Assembly: GCA_020445045.1 (NCBI GenBank)
Contig: JAGRHI010000207.1
Location: 223 to 8,635 of the forward strand
Origin: Candidatus Competibacteraceae bacterium
GTDB lineage: Bacteria; Pseudomonadota; Gammaproteobacteria; Competibacterales; Competibacteraceae
Direction: 5' to 3'
Length of the DNA stretch: 8,413 nucleotides
The position numbers and the translations under genes were made by a program. Positions 5,530 to 8,413 of the stretch are shown here, in pieces (positions within the stretch are counted from its first letter, which is position 1; each line of letters starts with the position of its first letter). The notes beneath the pieces were generated by a model. It was not told the origin of the DNA. It saw only the letters and a list, made by a program, of their open reading frames with translations, and ran no database searches.

Positions 5530-5663
5530 CCGAGCGCATGGAATGGTCCCCACAAGCGGCTCATGCGGTATGTCGTCGACGGACCCGCGCCCGCCGGAAC
5601 CGAATCCATGCACGGTTTCCACCGGCGGTTCCTTCCTTCACCCACCCCACCCAAGGTCAAAGC
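5530..5663. other. Gap between trmO and the pterin-synthase-like gene
   Basis: These 134 bases contain two modest inverted repeats and no clear promoter. CGCATG (5535-5540) pairs with CATGCG (5562-5567). GGAACCG (5596-5602) pairs with CGGTTCC (5626-5632), followed by a pyrimidine-rich stretch rather than a T-run. The second could weakly terminate the corA-trmO transcript or lie in the next leader. I see no preQ1-type aptamer. Confidence 0.3.
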
Positions 5664-6065
5664 ATGTACACCGTCTGCGTCCGCGATCACTTCATGATCG
5701 CCCACAGTTTCCGGGGGGATACCTTCGGTCCCGCCCAGCGCCCGCACGGCGCGACCTACGTCGTCGATCTGGAACTGCGCCGTCCCGAACTGGACCCGGA
5801 CGGCGTGGTCGCGGACATCGGCAAGCTCGGCGACTGCCTGCGCGCCGTGCTCGGCGATCTCAACTTTCGCGATCTCGACCAACTGCCGGAATTTGCCGGC
5901 CGCAACACCACCACCGAATTCCTGGCCCGCGAAATCTTCGACCGCGTCGCGGCGCGGATCGAGGAAGGGCAATTGGGACCGAATGCCGCCGGCCTGAGTT
6001 CGATGCGCGTCACCTTGCACGAATCCCATGTCGCCTGGGCGTCCTACGAAGGAACGCTACCTTGA
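5664..6065 (+). CDS. Divergent 6-carboxytetrahydropterin synthase (QueD/PTPS)-like protein
   Basis: The 133-residue protein has the T-fold pattern of COG0720 (QueD/6-pyruvoyl-tetrahydropterin synthase): FMIAHSF near the N-terminus, PHGATYVVDLEL, VADIGKL (Asp51), GRNTTTEFLA (79-88) and a C-terminal LHESHVAWASY with Glu120. Key residues of canonical QueD are changed. The expected Cys-x3-His-Gly-His reads A24-QRP-H28-G-A30, so the catalytic cysteine and one of three zinc histidines are missing, and the usual Asp-His pair before the NTTTE motif is not evident. Canonical QueD chemistry is therefore doubtful. A changed reaction, substrate binding only, or pairing with another subunit are all possible. 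The reading frame is open from 5451, but family alignment and AAGGT (5653-5657) six bases upstream favour this ATG. Its stop overlaps the next gene's start. Confidence 0.8.
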   Translation: MYTVCVRDHFMIAHSFRGDTFGPAQRPHGATYVVDLELRRPELDPDGVVADIGKLGDCLRAVLGDLNFRDLDQLPEFAGRNTTTEFLAREIFDRVAARIEEGQLGPNAAGLSSMRVTLHESHVAWASYEGTLP

Positions 6066-7117
6066 AATCGGTCTGGTTCCTGATTCCCGGCGATCCCGAT
6101 ACCCGTACCGGCGGCTATCTGTACGACCGGCGGATCATGGCCGGACTGGCGGCGCTGGGCTGGCGGGTCGAACTCCGGCGGCTCGACGCCAGCTTTCCGC
6201 GCCCGACCCCAGCGGCGCTGCGCGAGGCCGACGCGGTGCTGGCCGCGCTGCCGGAGCGGGTGCTGGCGGTCATCGACGGTCTGGCGCTGGGCGCCATGCC
6301 GGCGGTCGCCGCCGCGTGGCGGGATCGCTTACGGCTGGTGGCGCTGCTCCACCATCCGCTGGCGCTGGAAACCGGGCTGGACGAAAGGGTCAGCCAGCAG
6401 CTTCACGCCAGCGAACGCGAGGCGCTGCGCCATGTCCGTCAGGTGATCGTCACCAGTCCCAGCACGGCGCGGGCGTTGCTGACCGACTACGAGGTGGCGC
6501 CGGAACGCTGCGCCGCGATTCCGCCCGGCACCGATCCCGCGCCGCTGGCGGAAGGTTCGGGCGGCGCGGCGCTGGCCCTGCTGTGCGTGGCTTCGCTGAT
6601 CCCGCGCAAGGGCCACGCCGTGCTGTTTCGCGCCCTGGCGCGACTCAAGCGGCATCCCTGGCGGCTGTTCTGCGCCGGCAGCGAACGACTGCATCCACCC
6701 ACCGCCGCCCTGCTACGCCAATTGGCGATGGAACTGGGCTTGACCGAGCGCATCGAGTTTCTGGGCGAACTGGACGCGGCGGCTCTGGCGGTTCGCTACC
6801 GGCGAGCCGATGCCTTCGTGCTGCCGTCCCATCACGAGGGCTATGGCATGGCGCTGGCCGAGGCGCTGGCGCGGGGATTGCCGATCGTCAGCACCACGGC
6901 GGGCGCGATTCCCGACACGGTGCCGGCGGATGCGGGGCTGCTGGCGCCACCCGGTAACGAGGCGGCGCTGACCGAGGCATTGGCGCGAGTGATGACCGAG
7001 TCCGGGGTGCGCGAAGGTCTGGCCGCCGGCGCCCGCGCGGCCCGCCAGTCCCTGCCGGGCTGGCCGGAAATCGGCGCGCGCTTCGCGGCGGCGCTGGACG
7101 CGGTTCCGGCGACATGA
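6062..7117 (+). CDS. Family-4-type (GT-B) glycosyltransferase
   Basis: This 351-residue protein has the GT-B fold signature and probably moves a sugar from a nucleotide donor to a small acceptor or lipid. A glycine-rich loop TGGYLYDR lies near residues 16-23. The C-terminal donor domain starts around ALLCVASLIPRKGH (172-185), where Arg182-Lys183 should contact the donor phosphates. The retaining EX7E motif is Glu259 to Glu267 in HHEGYGMALAEALARGLPIV, followed by GAIPDTV and GLLAPPGN. I start it at TTG 6062, which overlaps the previous stop as TTGA and has GAAGGA (6048-6053) eight bases upstream. The next ATG is about 25 codons in and would remove the loop. The last four bases overlap the methyltransferase start. 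No membrane segment is evident. Donor and acceptor are unknown. Confidence 0.85.
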   Translation: MKSVWFLIPGDPDTRTGGYLYDRRIMAGLAALGWRVELRRLDASFPRPTPAALREADAVLAALPERVLAVIDGLALGAMPAVAAAWRDRLRLVALLHHPLALETGLDERVSQQLHASEREALRHVRQVIVTSPSTARALLTDYEVAPERCAAIPPGTDPAPLAEGSGGAALALLCVASLIPRKGHAVLFRALARLKRHPWRLFCAGSERLHPPTAALLRQLAMELGLTERIEFLGELDAAALAVRYRRADAFVLPSHHEGYGMALAEALARGLPIVSTTAGAIPDTVPADAGLLAPPGNEAALTEALARVMTESGVREGLAAGARAARQSLPGWPEIGARFAAALDAVPAT

Positions 7118-7986
7118 GCGGCTTCTCCGCCGAATGGCTGCGCCTGCGCGAACCCGCCGATGCGGCTGCCCGCAGCCCGGCACTGACCGCCCGGCTGATC
7201 GCCTGGCGGCGACGCCATGATGCCCTGTCCGTGCTGGATCTCGGTAGTGGCACCGGGAGCAACTTCCGCTGTCTCGCCCGCGTCCTCGGCGGGAAGCAGC
7301 GTTGGCGACTGCTGGATCACGACCCGGCGTTGCTGGCGCGAGCCGGCGAGGCGCTCCGTCAGTGGGCGGTAAGACGGGGAATGACGGCAACCGACGAAGG
7401 CGACGAAACGTTGATTCTGGAGGACGACGCCAACCATTACCGGCTGGAGCGGTTATGCCTGGACTTGAACGAGGACTGGGCGCGGCTGGCGGCGGCTCCG
7501 AACCCGCGACTGATCACGGCCTCCGCCTTGATCGATCTGGTGTCGGCCGACTGGCTGGCGCGCTTGGCCCGACGCTGCCGGCAATGGCGAGCGGCGCTGC
7601 TGATCGTACTCAGCTACGACGGTTCCATCGCCTGGGAACCCGCGATGGAAGACGACGAACGGGTGCGTGAATGGATCAATCGCCATCAATGCACCGACAA
7701 GGGCTTCGGTTCGGCACTCGGCCCCGATGCCGCTCCCACATTGGCGGATTTGCTCGAACGGCTGGATTACCGGGTGGATTTGCGGCCCAGTCCCTGGCTG
7801 CTGGCCGCGCAAGACGCGGCCTTGCAAACGGCGCTGCTGGACGGCTGGACGGAGGCCGCGCGGCACATCGCGCCCGGACCGAATATTTGGCTGGACGATT
7901 GGTCACGGCATCGGCGCGACCTGATCGAGCGTGGTCACTCCCGCTTGTCGGTCGGCCACTGGGACTTGTTCGCCAGTCTGGAGTAG
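7114..7986 (+). CDS. Class I SAM-dependent methyltransferase
   Basis: The 290-residue protein carries Rossmann-fold methyltransferase motif I as VLDLGSGTGSN (40-50). It is followed by WRLLDHDP (64-71), whose acidic residues are placed to bind the SAM ribose. LITASALIDLVS (133-144) is a motif-IV-like strand, and ALLIVLSYDG (161-170) a later core strand. The rest (about 175-290) probably forms the acceptor-binding part and is not familiar to me. The ATGA overlap with the glycosyltransferase stop suggests coupled translation, and no independent Shine-Dalgarno is obvious. Context suggests that it modifies the same small molecule or glycoside as its two upstream partners, which is inference. It ends 54 bases before the ketoacyl-ACP synthase gene. 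Confidence 0.85.
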   Translation: MSGFSAEWLRLREPADAAARSPALTARLIAWRRRHDALSVLDLGSGTGSNFRCLARVLGGKQRWRLLDHDPALLARAGEALRQWAVRRGMTATDEGDETLILEDDANHYRLERLCLDLNEDWARLAAAPNPRLITASALIDLVSADWLARLARRCRQWRAALLIVLSYDGSIAWEPAMEDDERVREWINRHQCTDKGFGSALGPDAAPTLADLLERLDYRVDLRPSPWLLAAQDAALQTALLDGWTEAARHIAPGPNIWLDDWSRHRRDLIERGHSRLSVGHWDLFASLE

Positions 7987-8030
7987 GGTAACGATGATTG
8001 TCGCCGGCGGAACCGCTGGCATTGCGTTGT

Positions 8031-8035
8031 GGAGG
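8031..8035 (+). promoter_or_regulatory. Ribosome-binding site of the ketoacyl-ACP synthase gene
   Basis: GGAGG lies five bases before the ATG at 8041 and decides that start. No good promoter is visible in the 54-base gap, so read-through from the preceding operon is plausible. Confidence 0.75.
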
Positions 8036-8040
8036 TTGCG

Positions 8041-8413
8041 ATGCGTCATGCCCAAATCCTGAGTTCCGGCGGCTACGTCCCGGAACGGCTGATGACCAAC
8101 GCCGACTTCGATCGCTTACTGGGCGAATCGGTCGGCGATTGGCTGGTGGAAAACGTCGGTATCCGCGAACGCCATTTCATGGCCGAGGATCAGACGACCT
8201 CGGATCTGGCGGTCGCGGCCGCCCAGGTGGCGCTGGAGCGGGCCGGCCTGGAACCGGCCGATCTCGACCGGATCATCATCGCCACCGACACCCCGGATTA
8301 TCTCAGCCCGGCCACGGCGGCGGTGGTGCAAGCCAAGCTGGGGGCGCGCCGCGCCGGGGTATTCGACGTGAACAGCGCCTGCGCCGGCTGGGTCATCGCC
8401 CTGGACATCGCGG
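8041..8413 (+). CDS. 3-oxoacyl-ACP synthase III (FabH-like), 3' truncated by window end
   Basis: The first 124 codons encode the N-terminal half of a thiolase-fold KAS III enzyme, which condenses an acyl-CoA with malonyl-ACP. Visible family features are SSGGYVPERLMTN (8-20), WLVENVGIRERHF (34-46), TSDLAVAAAQVALERAGL (53-70), IIIATDTPDYLSPATAAVVQ (78-97) and FDVNSACAGW (108-117), with the nucleophile Cys114. The active-site His and Asn lie beyond the window. It could be the housekeeping FabH or a secondary-metabolism paralogue. The usual fabH neighbours (plsX, fabD, rpmF) are not upstream, which slightly favours a paralogue. The frame is open to the last base. It may be transcribed with the pterin-synthase-like operon. 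Confidence 0.88.
   Translation, partial: MRHAQILSSGGYVPERLMTNADFDRLLGESVGDWLVENVGIRERHFMAEDQTTSDLAVAAAQVALERAGLEPADLDRIIIATDTPDYLSPATAAVVQAKLGARRAGVFDVNSACAGWVIALDIA

Noticed and set aside
5451..5663. N-terminal extension of the pterin-synthase-like frame by 71 codons
   Set aside because: The extension overlaps trmO and is Arg/Pro-rich with no homology-like pattern. The family N-terminus and an AAGGT ribosome-binding site support the ATG at 5664.
5530..5663. preQ1 or other riboswitch upstream of the QueD-like gene
   Set aside because: I looked for a short C-rich aptamer with an A-rich tail and found none. The inverted repeats are short and generic.
6028..6957. 309-codon plus-strand frame overlapping the glycosyltransferase gene
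   Set aside because: It is very rich in Arg, Gly and Ala, has no motif, and lies within a gene with clear GT-B signatures in another frame.
7994..8062. 22-codon ORF (MIVAGGTAGIALWRLRC...) overlapping the start of the ketoacyl-ACP synthase gene
   Set aside because: It lacks a convincing Shine-Dalgarno and overlaps the next gene out of frame. A chance ORF is the simplest explanation.
1..8413. CRISPR arrays, tRNA or rRNA genes, insertion sequences
   Set aside because: I saw no regularly spaced repeats, cloverleaf-like segments, rRNA-like stretches, transposase motifs or flanking terminal repeats.

Overview
This GC-rich, densely coding window looks like chromosome from a gammaproteobacterium. 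The main pointers are an RpoS-type sigma factor directly downstream of surE, and a TrmO (TsaA/YaeB) the same length as the E. coli protein and very close to it. I cannot name the genus. I see no transposase, integrase, CRISPR array, tRNA or rRNA, and base composition is fairly even apart from short AT-richer intergenic patches.

Layout. (1) 18-2077, plus strand: surE (nucleotide phosphatase), a 296-base gap, then rpoS. The pcm and nlpD genes that often separate these two in gammaproteobacteria are absent. (2) 2142-2519, minus: an Mth938-like protein convergent with rpoS. A 161-base spacer then separates it from a divergent gene (2681-3382, plus) for a glyoxalase II/persulfide-dioxygenase-like metallo-beta-lactamase-fold hydrolase. 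The spacer carries two terminator-like hairpins with complementary loops and a palindrome. (3) 3389-3736, minus: a small Rieske [2Fe-2S] protein whose stop codon shares a 12-base palindrome with the stop of the hydrolase gene. (4) 3847-5529, plus: a CorA-family metal transporter directly abutted by trmO. The corA leader could fold in two exclusive ways around its Shine-Dalgarno and contains a possible 24-codon leader ORF. (5) 5664-7986, plus: a tightly overlapped three-gene block of a divergent 6-carboxytetrahydropterin synthase-like protein, a family-4-type glycosyltransferase and a class I SAM-dependent methyltransferase. It is followed at 8041 by the first 124 codons of a ketoacyl-ACP synthase III that runs off the window.

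Most of the window is housekeeping: stress sigma factor, tRNA modification, metal transport and small redox or hydrolase proteins. The least explained part is the pterin-synthase-like/glycosyltransferase/methyltransferase block. Its first protein keeps the family fold signature but has lost the catalytic cysteine, one zinc-ligand histidine and the Asp-His pair. Overlapping start and stop codons imply coupled synthesis of the three proteins, so they may act in one pathway, possibly making a modified small molecule. That pathway is inference.
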